Below are positions 1 through 7,623 of a DNA stretch of 64,000 bases, in pieces. The position numbers were made by a program, and so were the translations under genes. The notes below the pieces were generated by a model. The model ran no database searches. It was not told the DNA's origin and saw nothing but the letters and a program-made list of their open reading frames with translations. The stretch spans positions 396,385-460,384 of the forward strand of contig JAKBKY010000001.1 of the NCBI GenBank assembly GCA_021832345.1, in the 5' to 3' direction. This stretch comes from a bacterium. Its GTDB lineage: Bacteria; Vulcanimicrobiota; Vulcanimicrobiia; Vulcanimicrobiales; Vulcanimicrobiaceae. The stretch's first letter is position 1. Each line of letters starts with the position of its first letter.

Positions 1-449
1 CAGCGCTCTCGGTCAGTTCGAAGTTTATCTCAAGCGGGCCGATCGTTTCGATCGAATCGCGCGGTTCGAACGTGACGACGCTGGAGGCAAACGACACGGC
101 GATCAGTCCACCACTCCCTCTTGCGGTGCTCGTCAACGGAAACACGGCATCCGCCTCGGAGATCACCTCGGGTGCGATTCAAGATACCGGCGTAGGCGTA
201 ATCATCGGCACCAAGACCTTTGGTAAGGGCGTCGTTCAAACGATCTATCGCCTACCGGGCAAGTCCGCCGTGAAGATTACGACGGCGCGGTATCTTACGC
301 CGCTCGGTCGTTACATCAATCACCGCGGCATCATCCCGGATATCGTCGTGCATGAGAACAAGCACCCGCGTTACGGTCAGCCGGCGCACGACGCGCAGTT
401 GCGCCGCGCAATGCAGTACCTTGAGGATCGCCTAGCGCACAGCGCCTAG
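1..449 (+). CDS. S41 family carboxy-terminal processing peptidase, 3' part
   Basis: The reading frame is open from base 3, so the 5' end lies outside the window; only the C-terminal ~148 residues are visible. They hold the S41 (CtpA/Tsp) catalytic core: the nucleophile motif NGNTASASE followed by the general-base lysine segment GTKTFGKG, then a C-terminal tail with GRYINHRGIIPDIVV typical of the family end. S41 proteases act in the periplasm, usually through an N-terminal export signal and PDZ domain (not visible here), trimming C-termini of envelope proteins. The gene converges on rne, and its stop codon forms the left foot of a hairpin. Both catalytic residues are present, so it looks functional. 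Confidence 0.9.
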   Translation, partial: ALSVSSKFISSGPIVSIESRGSNVTTLEANDTAISPPLPLAVLVNGNTASASEITSGAIQDTGVGVIIGTKTFGKGVVQTIYRLPGKSAVKITTARYLTPLGRYINHRGIIPDIVVHENKHPRYGQPAHDAQLRRAMQYLEDRLAHSA

Positions 450-468
450 CGGGGTGGCTTCCCCGCTA
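447..468. terminator. Bidirectional hairpin between convergent ctpA-like gene and rne
   Basis: TAGCGGGG (447-454) pairs perfectly with CCCCGCTA (461-468) around a 6-base loop. The TAG stop of the protease is 447-449 and the TAG stop of rne is 468-466, so both stop codons form the outer base pairs. There is no strong T-run, so intrinsic termination is an inference from the stem and the convergent context. Confidence 0.6.
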
Positions 469-3276
469 CTTGGCACCCTTCTTGCGCCCGCCCGCCGGCG
501 CCGTCGAACTCTTGCGAGCGGGCGCCGCCTTTGCGGCGGGCTTTACGGCGGGCTTTGCGGGCTTTGCGGATTTACCGGCTTTACCGGCTGCCGAGGCCTT
601 GGATGCCGCCTTGGGTTTGCCGGCGGTTGCCTTAGCCGGCGTTGGCTTGGTAGCACCGGCCTTGCGGATGGACAGCGACGCAGCCTTCTTGGCGACCGCC
701 GGCTTGGCCGCCACCTTGCGGGTCGGCAATGCCGCTGGGCTCTTCGTCACCTTGGGCTTGGCGAGAGTCGTTGCCCGGCGCCCGGGCTTGGCCGGCGCAC
801 CCACCGCTGGCCTCGCCGCCGCGACCGGCGGGCCGGCTGGGACAAGCTTCGGCGGGCCTCCGGGCGAGGCCGACGGACCGGGAAGCGCGGTAAGCACCGC
901 GGTCGCCAGCGCCCGGCTCTTCGGGGCTCGACGGCGACGCGCAGGCGTGGCAAGTCGAGGTGACTCTTCGTGCGCAACCAGGCTCGGCGGCGGCGGTTCG
1001 ACGGCGGGCGGGCCGGCTTTATGCAGCGTCGCAATCGCACGAGAGGGTTCAGGTGGAGCTGTATGCCCGGTGGCTTCGGCCGCGCCATCGGCACCCACGC
1101 GAAAGATGTGACGATCGGGAAGCGGTAGACCAGCCGCAACGCCCGCACCACCACGACCGCGACGCCGGCGCCGGCGCCGACGCCGCTGCGGCTCACCTTC
1201 ACCGCCTGCGCCGAGCCGATCGGCCGGCACCTCTTCGGCGAGCGGCGGCGCCGCGACCGGCGCTGCCATGCTAACGGCCGCCGGTTGCCCAATCCGTGGA
1301 GCCGCGGCACCACCGTGCCCACGACGGCGACGATGACGCTTGCGGCGACCCGTCTGGTCATCGGCGTGCTGCACCTCGCCCTCGGCGATAACGATCGCAT
1401 CGACGGCCTTCTCACCCTTGGCTTCAGCGACCAGCGCCTTATCCTGTGCCTCTTCCTCTTCGGTGGTGGTCGTGATGCCGATCGGCGGACGCGACTGCGC
1501 CGCTTGGGCGGCTTCCTTGGCAAGTTCGCGCAGGGCGGCCGTCTGCTGCGCAGCGGTGAGCGGCGCCTTACGCTTCTGCCGACGTTTACGCTCTACCGCG
1601 GCTGCGCTCACAAGCTCGGCCAGCACGTAGTCCTCGTCCACATCGATGATGCGAACTCTGGCATCGCTGCCCGCATTGTTGGCGGCATTTTCAACTTCAA
1701 TGATTCGATTGCCGATATATGCGGCAGCCGAGGTGGCCGTCGGCAGACGCCCGGAGAGCAACGCCACCGGGAGCTCGTCACCAACGCGCACCGCTGCACC
1801 CGATACCGCCTCGGCAGCGCGCTCGATGCGAGTTACTTCGGGATGGAGTGTCGCGTCCACGCGAATGTGGATAGCGACACCAAGTTCGCGGCTCAGCTCC
1901 TGACATTCGTTCTCATACCAAAATTCGAGTTGAAGCGCAACGCTCGGCGCGGCATAGATGTCGACGGCACCGGAGGTTTTCTGTGCGGTGTCACGCAAGC
2001 GGCGCAACGTTTCGATTGCGACCGACTGCGGCGACATGACAGACCCCAAACCGCTGCAGGTCGGGCAGGTCCCGCGCAGTTGCCCGCCGAGATCCTTACC
2101 GACTCGCTTGCGTGTGAACTCCAGCAAGCCCAAGTTCGAAAAGGACTGGATGGTCGAGCGCGTACGATCGTGCCGTAGGCCCTCTTCGAGCGTCTTGATG
2201 ACCTTGTTGCGCGCGGTCTCCGACGACATGTCGATAAAATCGACAACGATTATGCCGCCGATATCGCGCAGTCGAACCTGGCGCGCAACTTCGGCGGCCG
2301 CTTCGACGTTGGTTTTCCCGATTGTATCCTCGAGATTCTTGCCTCCGGTAAACTTGCCGGAGTTCACGTCGATCACCGTCAGCGCCTCGGTCGTCTCGAT
2401 GACGATCGAACCACCGGACGGGAGGTTGACCTTCGGCTTCATGAGGCGATCGATCTCTTCGTCGATCTTGTAATCCGTGAAGAGCGCTCTGCCGCCTTTG
2501 TAATGCTCGACTCGATCGAGGTACTGCGGGCCCAAGAGTTGTAGGAAGGTTTGTACCTTTCGAAACTCTTCGGCATCGTCGATGAGGACGCGATCCACGT
2601 CGGCCGTGACGAAGTCGCGCGCCGCTTTATAGACGAGATTCATGTCCTTGTGCAGGAGCGATGGCGACGCCGCCCGTTTATACATCTCCAGAATCCCGTG
2701 CCACATGCGGATAAGCACACCGAGATCTGCAATCAGTTCGGCTTCGCTGACACCGGCTGCCGCCGTGCGCACCACCGTCGCCATGTCTTCGGGACGAATT
2801 CGCTTCATCACGGCATTGAGACGATTACGTTCTTCGGCAGATTCAATCTTCCGCGAGACCCCGGAGTACCGGCCGGTCGGCATGAGGATCAGGTAGCGCC
2901 CCGGCAGGGAGATGTTCGTCGAGATGCGCGCCCCTTTTAGGCCACGCGGTTCCTTGACGATCTGCACAAGGGCGTCGTCGCCTCGTTTGATTTTCTCGCC
3001 GATGGTGAAGCCGCTACGCCCCTGCGTGATCTCGACATCCCCAATATTGAGGGGTTGCTTATTGATATCGTCGACGTAGAGGAAGGCATTGCGCCCCAAT
3101 CCGATGTCGACGAAGGCCGCGCCCATGCCGGGCAAAACGTTCTGGACCTTCGCTTTGTAGATCGAGCCGATAACTTTTTCTTCGCGCTCGATGTAGAGTT
3201 CGGCGAGCGCACCGTCCTCGAGAATGGCGACCCGGTTCTCCCAGGGGTCGCTCGAGATGAGGATCTCGGTTGACAC
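466..3276 (-). CDS. rne: Ribonuclease E/G family endoribonuclease, RNase E type
   Basis: 936-aa endoribonuclease for mRNA decay and rRNA processing. An S1 RNA-binding domain occupies about residues 33-125. The Mg-binding aspartates are in VIDVNSGKF (D303) and VVDFIDM (D346), and the zinc-link cysteines are in CPTCSG (C404, C407). From the GTG start at 3276 these positions equal the E. coli RNase E numbers as I recall them, which supports that start over the ATG 27 codons upstream; an AGAGGG stands about 12 bases before it. The last ~400 residues are low-complexity, first Arg/Gly-rich, then an Ala/Lys/Pro histone-H1-like tail, probably disordered and used for RNA or partner binding. It lies downstream of the CPBP cluster on the same strand, after a 450-base non-coding stretch. 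Confidence 0.95.
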   Translation of the reverse strand: MSTEILISSDPWENRVAILEDGALAELYIEREEKVIGSIYKAKVQNVLPGMGAAFVDIGLGRNAFLYVDDINKQPLNIGDVEITQGRSGFTIGEKIKRGDDALVQIVKEPRGLKGARISTNISLPGRYLILMPTGRYSGVSRKIESAEERNRLNAVMKRIRPEDMATVVRTAAAGVSEAELIADLGVLIRMWHGILEMYKRAASPSLLHKDMNLVYKAARDFVTADVDRVLIDDAEEFRKVQTFLQLLGPQYLDRVEHYKGGRALFTDYKIDEEIDRLMKPKVNLPSGGSIVIETTEALTVIDVNSGKFTGGKNLEDTIGKTNVEAAAEVARQVRLRDIGGIIVVDFIDMSSETARNKVIKTLEEGLRHDRTRSTIQSFSNLGLLEFTRKRVGKDLGGQLRGTCPTCSGLGSVMSPQSVAIETLRRLRDTAQKTSGAVDIYAAPSVALQLEFWYENECQELSRELGVAIHIRVDATLHPEVTRIERAAEAVSGAAVRVGDELPVALLSGRLPTATSAAAYIGNRIIEVENAANNAGSDARVRIIDVDEDYVLAELVSAAAVERKRRQKRKAPLTAAQQTAALRELAKEAAQAAQSRPPIGITTTTEEEEAQDKALVAEAKGEKAVDAIVIAEGEVQHADDQTGRRKRHRRRRGHGGAAAPRIGQPAAVSMAAPVAAPPLAEEVPADRLGAGGEGEPQRRRRRRRRRGRGGAGVAAGLPLPDRHIFRVGADGAAEATGHTAPPEPSRAIATLHKAGPPAVEPPPPSLVAHEESPRLATPARRRRAPKSRALATAVLTALPGPSASPGGPPKLVPAGPPVAAARPAVGAPAKPGRRATTLAKPKVTKSPAALPTRKVAAKPAVAKKAASLSIRKAGATKPTPAKATAGKPKAASKASAAGKAGKSAKPAKPAVKPAAKAAPARKSSTAPAGGRKKGAK

Positions 3277-3726
3277 GTTGTATTGTAACCCTCTAGTTAG
3301 GGGCGAGCACCGGGCCCGGCTTCGAACTCCTCCGCGACGACACCCCGGCAGGCTCACTCATATCGAAGAGGAGACTCCTGCGGATGCTATCGAGCGGGCA
3401 CGTCACCTGGGACGCTTGCGGCGCTCACCAGAAAAGCTGTTTCTCCGGCTGGGTGTTCCGGCCAGTCTTCCTATGAACCTGCACGGCGGCCGATAGCCTC
3501 CCTCTACCACTCTCGCCACGCGGGACGAAGGAGAGCGAACTGGCGCTCCCTGAAGTCTGTTTGCGAGCGGCGCGCTCGCTGCGACGGGCCGCCGCTCGGC
3601 ATTCGAACATTTGCGGATATGCGGCGACGGGGGGCAGCCCGCAATCGTGCCCACCGCCGATCACCCGTACGGTGTCGTACGCAGTCCGCAGAACGCTCGT
3701 CACCGAACGCCGGCACAGCGCGGCTG
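3277..3726. other. 450-base region without a recognisable gene; possible rne leader
   Basis: No ORF here has convincing codon use, and I recognise no RNase P RNA, tmRNA, SRP RNA or tRNA on either strand. The stretch is GC-rich and can form local stems. Lying directly upstream of rne, it could hold a promoter and a long 5' leader; E. coli rne has a long autoregulatory leader, but any parallel here is inference. Confidence 0.4.
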
Positions 3727-3849
3727 TCATCTGTGATGAAAAAATATGATCGGGATAGCCGTCCATAGCGTCCAGATGGATACGGCTATTACAATTCCGA
3801 ATACCACCCAAAAAATCGCAGGTCGCTGCTTCTTATCTCGCATCGGCAT
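3727..3849 (-). CDS. Small single-span membrane protein (40 aa), unrecognised
   Basis: Read directly from the sequence: ATG at 3849 (alternative ATG 3843), stop TGA 3729-3727, 40 codons. The N-terminus is charged (MPMRDKKQRP), followed by one hydrophobic segment at about residues 11-36 rich in I, V, W and F, and a C-terminal HHR. AGGA stands about 9 bases before the start. It begins 3 bases after the stop of the 121-aa gene upstream, which implies translational coupling. I do not recognise a family. The topology (positive N-terminus, short tail) predicts an N-in, C-out membrane peptide. It could be a chance ORF, but the ribosome site, spacing and clean transmembrane pattern argue for a gene. 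Confidence 0.55.
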   Translation of the reverse strand: MPMRDKKQRPAIFWVVFGIVIAVSIWTLWTAIPIIFFHHR

Positions 3850-3852
3850 CTC

Positions 3853-4218
3853 TCAGTTCCTGCATGCTAATTCCATCGCCCTAAAATCAAGCCCATTGGC
3901 TATAACGGCTAGCGCAAGAAGAGCATCGGAGATCGGATCGGCAAATCCGTGCATTGCAGCCACAATCATGGCTGCTTGCAGTGCGGCCGTAGACGCGGCG
4001 AACGCGTCCTCTGCAGCTGCACACGAGCTGCCTTGGGGGACCGGCCCTCCTCCGCTGGTCGTCTTCGAGCCGCTTCCCTCCAGGGCCAGCCGATTCCCCT
4101 GATACATCTTCATGCTCATGGTATTGGCATTGGTTGGACTGACACCGCAGCATATCGACCCGTGTAACGAGTACACGTCGGCGGTGAAATTAAAGATGCC
4201 CTGTCCAATGTACGTCAT
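3853..4218 (-). CDS. Hypothetical protein (121 aa) in CPBP protease cluster
   Basis: ATG at 4218, 44 bases after the CPBP protease stop. The same frame stays open further upstream inside the protease gene, but that part is a shadow. The protein has four cysteines, two adjacent (CC at 23-24, then C66 and C119), a Gly/Ser/Thr-rich middle (residues 48-65, with SGGGPVP), and an alanine-rich, mostly hydrophobic C-terminal half (67-117) that could form membrane-associated helices. I recognise no domain. The split into a polar N-terminal part and a hydrophobic helical part, next to an intramembrane protease, resembles a precursor or small membrane-active protein, but this is speculation. It is followed at 3 bases by the 40-aa membrane peptide. 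Confidence 0.45.
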   Translation of the reverse strand: MTYIGQGIFNFTADVYSLHGSICCGVSPTNANTMSMKMYQGNRLALEGSGSKTTSGGGPVPQGSSCAAAEDAFAASTAALQAAMIVAAMHGFADPISDALLALAVIANGLDFRAMELACRN

Positions 4219-4262
4219 AAGAATGTGATTCCCAAGCTTGAATTGACCCCCGCGCCCTCGCT

Positions 4263-4982
4263 CTATCGCGTGGGCCAGGCGGCCCAGACACCGAATAAGA
4301 ACATCAGCAGATCCCAGGTATAGTGCGTAATCAACGTGGTCCCAAGCGATGTATAGCGCAAACGCAACCAGCTGAGAAGCGCGATAAAGGGAATGAGCGA
4401 AAGGTCCGTACTTAGGTGGGCGCCAAAAAACACGATGCCGGTGAGAATCGCTCCGGCCAAGCCTCCAAGATACTGCTGTAAGCGCGTTTGCAGCCACACC
4501 CGGAAGATCATCTCTTCGACGAATGGACCTATTGGCAGCATTGCTAGCAGCAGCAAGGATGGCGCGTACACGGATTTCTGCATGTAGTCGCGGAGCGAGG
4601 TGTGAAAGCTATAGCTCAGGCTGATGATCAAGCCTGCCCACGGCAGGAAGAGCGTCAGTGCGGGAACGAGCCCGATGAACAAAACCCTGCGCGTATCGAG
4701 ATCCCCGAAGAATATGCGCTTGAACTCGTGTCTTTTCCAGCACACGAGTGCCACAAGCGGAAGCCCGAAGCCAATGTTGTATGCAATCGCGCCTCCTTCC
4801 TGATAGGTGAGCGGGAACTTGAACCCGTACCTTAAGAGGAATCCATCGCCTGCGGCCAGGCCCACAAATGTAAGGATAAAGGCAGCGCAGCACCCCACAA
4901 GGACAACGCCCAAGCGAGTGGAGGTGATAAAGTCGAGAAAATACTGCTCGGCTTGAGGTCGCGCGACTGAGCGACGGAACAT
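4263..4982 (-). CDS. CPBP family intramembrane metalloprotease
   Basis: 239 aa with several membrane segments. It carries the CPBP (Abi/Rce1-like) motifs: VEEMIFR with E156/E157 and R161, FFGAH with H189, and a third motif HYTWD (H220, D224), together the metal-binding and catalytic set. Family members cut prenylated or other membrane-proximal substrates; in bacteria they are often linked to bacteriocin self-immunity or peptide maturation. ATG 4982 is preferred because GGAAAGGG lies just upstream and the residues before it look non-coding. It heads a minus-strand group with two tiny unrecognised genes. The substrate is unknown. Confidence 0.8.
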   Translation of the reverse strand: MFRRSVARPQAEQYFLDFITSTRLGVVLVGCCAAFILTFVGLAAGDGFLLRYGFKFPLTYQEGGAIAYNIGFGLPLVALVCWKRHEFKRIFFGDLDTRRVLFIGLVPALTLFLPWAGLIISLSYSFHTSLRDYMQKSVYAPSLLLLAMLPIGPFVEEMIFRVWLQTRLQQYLGGLAGAILTGIVFFGAHLSTDLSLIPFIALLSWLRLRYTSLGTTLITHYTWDLLMFLFGVWAAWPTR

Positions 4983-5245
4983 GATGCTTTGGCCCTTTCC
5001 CTGTGAATCAGGACGATTCAGGCCTTCCACCGCTGCCGACCGGGAGTGCCGATTCCCGTGCTCGACCCACACGAATTCCCGAAGCGCCAATATACGAAAA
5101 CGCTTGCGCGCCGCCTCGGCCTTGGCGCGCGACCGCCAATCTTGCTGAGCGCACCCGCGAACGCCTCGCCGTAGTCGCCCAAACGCCCACAGGCACACAA
5201 TGAGGCCCGTCTGGCCCTCCGGATGGCCGGGAGTCGCCCGAGTCC

Positions 5246-6313
5246 CTAAGCATTGCCGAGAAGGTCGCGATCCTTCTGCGAGTAGATATTGAGCAGGACC
5301 CCAATGGACGCAAAATCGGTGAGCAGGGCCGAACCACCGTACGACATGAACGGCAACGGGATCCCGGTAATCGGCATGATTCCAATCGTCATGCCGATAT
5401 TTACGAGGATGTGAAACGTCAGCATGGCGACGATCCCACCGGCAAGCAGAAACCCGAATCGGTCGCGAGCGACCAGCATCGTACGAATCCCACCATAGAG
5501 CACGACGCCGTACAGCACAAGCAGCACCAGGGACCCTAGGAACCCGAACTCTTCGGCCAGCACGGTGAAGATGAAGTCGCGCGAGTGCTCCGGGACGAAG
5601 TTGAGTTGGGTCTGCGTACCATGGTGAAAGCCGCGCCCCAGGAGTTGCCCGTTCCCCACGGCGATCTTTGACTGATCGAGATTATACCCCGCGCCCTGGG
5701 GGTCGGCATGCGGGTTGAGGAACACGAAGAGCCGCGCTTTTTGAAACGGCTTGAGCACGACGTTGGTCAACGCAGTAAAGGCAGCCACGGCGATGACGCC
5801 CCCTGCAAAGACGGCGAAGTGCCGCAGCTTGGGTAAGCCCAAGAAGAGTTGCGCGGTGAGAATCCCCAAAAGAACCAAGGTCGTACCGAGGTCGGGTTGT
5901 TTGAGGATCAACAACGCAGGCAGCGCGACGGCGAGCAGCGGTCGCAGAAGATCGCGTAAGCGATCGTAACTCCCCCGGCAGAGTACGGCTGCAAGCGATA
6001 TCGCAACGACAAGTTTGGCCGGCTCCGACGGCTGAAACGTGCCAAGGGGTCCAAGCGAAATCCAGCGCTGCGCCCCGAGCGCGCGGTGGCCGGCGACGAG
6101 AATGAAGAGCAGCAACAGGACATTGAGCGCATAGATATACGGCCACAGACGACGCCAGTTCCGGTAATCGATCTGCGAGCACACCAGCATGACCCCAATG
6201 CCCAGGGCTCCAAAGAGCGCCTGCTTCGCATATTCAGCCCCGACGCTTCGCTCGTGAAAATCTGCCGATTGAATGCACGCAATGCCGAGCAATGTAATCA
6301 ATACCGGCGTCAC
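5246..6313 (-). CDS. rodA: RodA, SEDS-family peptidoglycan glycosyltransferase
   Basis: A multi-pass SEDS protein that polymerises lipid II for rod-shaped elongation, working with a class B PBP and MreB. The family signatures are clear: QPSEPAKL, the KQPDLGTTLVL segment, NLDQSKIAVGNGQLLGRGF, VPEHSRDFIFTVLAEEFGF, and the C-terminal PLPFMSYGGSALLTDFASIGVLLN. The GTG start at 6313 is provisional: coding-like residues continue upstream (YLKRATRTVNWPLA) to near the minE stop at 6370, but no ATG/GTG/TTG is available there, so the true start may be a rare codon. It is the last gene of the min operon, tying division-site placement to elongation. Confidence 0.93.
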   Translation of the reverse strand: MTPVLITLLGIACIQSADFHERSVGAEYAKQALFGALGIGVMLVCSQIDYRNWRRLWPYIYALNVLLLLFILVAGHRALGAQRWISLGPLGTFQPSEPAKLVVAISLAAVLCRGSYDRLRDLLRPLLAVALPALLILKQPDLGTTLVLLGILTAQLFLGLPKLRHFAVFAGGVIAVAAFTALTNVVLKPFQKARLFVFLNPHADPQGAGYNLDQSKIAVGNGQLLGRGFHHGTQTQLNFVPEHSRDFIFTVLAEEFGFLGSLVLLVLYGVVLYGGIRTMLVARDRFGFLLAGGIVAMLTFHILVNIGMTIGIMPITGIPLPFMSYGGSALLTDFASIGVLLNIYSQKDRDLLGNA

Positions 6314-6369
6314 CGCCAGCGGCCAGTTTACCGTGCGCGTTGCACGCTTGAGGTACGGAAGAAGGTGAA

Positions 6370-6774
6370 TCAGGTAACGGTTACCGCCTTGGACGCAGGC
6401 TTCTTGCGGCGCTTGCGACGCGGAAGCGCGGCGCTCGCCGGAGCGTTCGGATCATCGCCGGCAACGCTTGCGTGAGCGGCAGGCAGAGACGCCGCCGCGG
6501 GCGCCGCTGCCTCAACCTTGGGACGGTTCACCGCGAGAATCGGGATGTTGGCCAGCATCGCCAGCGCCGAATCCTGCTGCTCGAAGCTGACCTCGATCTT
6601 GGTTCGATCGACTTCCACATAGCGCGAGATCACTTCAACGAGGTCGATCTTCAACTGTTCGACAAGTTCGGGCGCAAGCGAAAGGTGGTCACTCATCAAG
6701 ACCAGCCGCAGTCGCTCCTTCGCTGTGGAACTCGAACCGGACTGCCCGAACATTCGTTTGAGAAACTCAATCAT
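6370..6774 (-). CDS. minE: MinE, cell division topological specificity factor
   Basis: 134 aa. The N-terminal helix (MIEFLKRMFGQ), the SSSTAKERLRLVLMSDH contact segment for MinD and the fold core (ISRYVEVDRTKIEVSFEQQ) match MinE, which stimulates MinD ATPase and restricts MinCD to the poles. Typical MinE is under 100 aa; here an extra ~45 residues follow, Ala/Pro-rich and ending in a basic cluster RRKRRKK. The basic tail could add membrane or nucleic-acid contact (inference). It follows the distal minD by 2 bases. Confidence 0.93.
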   Translation of the reverse strand: MIEFLKRMFGQSGSSSTAKERLRLVLMSDHLSLAPELVEQLKIDLVEVISRYVEVDRTKIEVSFEQQDSALAMLANIPILAVNRPKVEAAAPAAASLPAAHASVAGDDPNAPASAALPRRKRRKKPASKAVTVT

Positions 6775-6776
6775 GG

Positions 6777-7622
6777 CTAGCGACGCCCTCCGAAGAAAGA
6801 ACCCAGGCGACCAAAGAGCGATTCCTTGGCTTCCACCATCGGAGCCGCCACGTCATCGCCGGCAAGGCGCGCGGCAATCGCGCGATAGGCGTTCGCCGTT
6901 GCCCCTTCGCTGCGCAGGGCCAACGGTTCACCCCGGTTCGTGCTTACGATGATCTCCGGTTCGTCGGCGATAACGCCGAGAAGCGGCAGGCGCAGGATCG
7001 CATTCACGTCATCCACCGAGAGCATCTTCCCTTTGCGCACCAGCAAGGGCCGCAGACGATTTACGATCAACTGCGGGCGGAACGCACTGCCGAGCAAGCC
7101 GACCACGCGGTCGACGTCGCGCACGGCCGATACCTCCGGGGTACAGACAACGATCGCTTCTTTTGCACCGATAACCGCGTTTTGAAAGCCGCGCTCGATG
7201 CCGGCGGGTGAATCGATGAGAACGTAGTCGAACTTCGTTCGCAGCTCTGCGACCACCGCTCGCATCTTCTCCATATCGACTTCATCTTTCTCGCGCGACT
7301 GAGCAGCCGCAAGCAAGAAGAGCGTGGGCGAGTGCTTATCCGTGACGAGGGCATCGTCGAGCGTCACGCGCTCTTCGAGGACGTCGAGAAGATGGTAGCG
7401 GACGCGATTCTCCAACCCAAGCAGAATGTCCAGATTACGCAGGCCGACGTCGGCATCGATCAGCGCAACCTTGGCACCGCGCTGCGCAAGCGCCGTCCCC
7501 AGATTAGCGGTCGTCGTGGTCTTGCCGACCCCGCCTTTGCCCGACGTAACGACGATGGCACGACCGAGGGTGGGCGCCGGTTGCGTGAGGACGACCGGTG
7601 ACTCTGCTTTGAGTTCGTGCAT
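6777..7622 (-). CDS. minD: MinD paralogue 1 (distal copy), septum-site ATPase
   Basis: 281 aa ParA/MinD-type ATPase. The deviant Walker A GKGGVGKTTT sits at about 28-37 because of a ~20-residue N-terminal extension (MHELKAESPVVLTQPAPT) that E. coli MinD lacks. LIDADVGLRNLDILLGL and LIDSPAGIERGF are the switch/Walker B signatures. The C-terminal KESLFGRLGSFFGGRR is an amphipathic membrane-targeting helix. It starts 1 base after the stop of the other minD, so the two are probably co-translated. Both carry all catalytic motifs. Confidence 0.93.
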   Translation of the reverse strand: MHELKAESPVVLTQPAPTLGRAIVVTSGKGGVGKTTTTANLGTALAQRGAKVALIDADVGLRNLDILLGLENRVRYHLLDVLEERVTLDDALVTDKHSPTLFLLAAAQSREKDEVDMEKMRAVVAELRTKFDYVLIDSPAGIERGFQNAVIGAKEAIVVCTPEVSAVRDVDRVVGLLGSAFRPQLIVNRLRPLLVRKGKMLSVDDVNAILRLPLLGVIADEPEIIVSTNRGEPLALRSEGATANAYRAIAARLAGDDVAAPMVEAKESLFGRLGSFFGGRR

Positions 7623-7623
7623 G

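Noticed and set aside
454-1523. Open frames antisense to the rne tail (454-963, 470-1111, 747-1523)
   Set aside because: They mirror the low-complexity Ala/Lys/Arg codons of rne in other frames and have no protein-like features.
3277-3726. RNase P RNA or tmRNA in the rne upstream gap
   Set aside because: None of the conserved core blocks of those RNAs appear on either strand.
3746-4102. Plus-strand ORF of 118 aa opposite the CPBP-cluster small genes
   Set aside because: Composition is unlike a protein; the opposing minus-strand genes have better ribosome sites, spacing and a clean transmembrane pattern.
5203-5235. Hairpin downstream of rodA (GGCC ... GGCC within CCCG ... CGGG)
   Set aside because: Arms are short and interrupted with no T-run, so not reported as a terminator.
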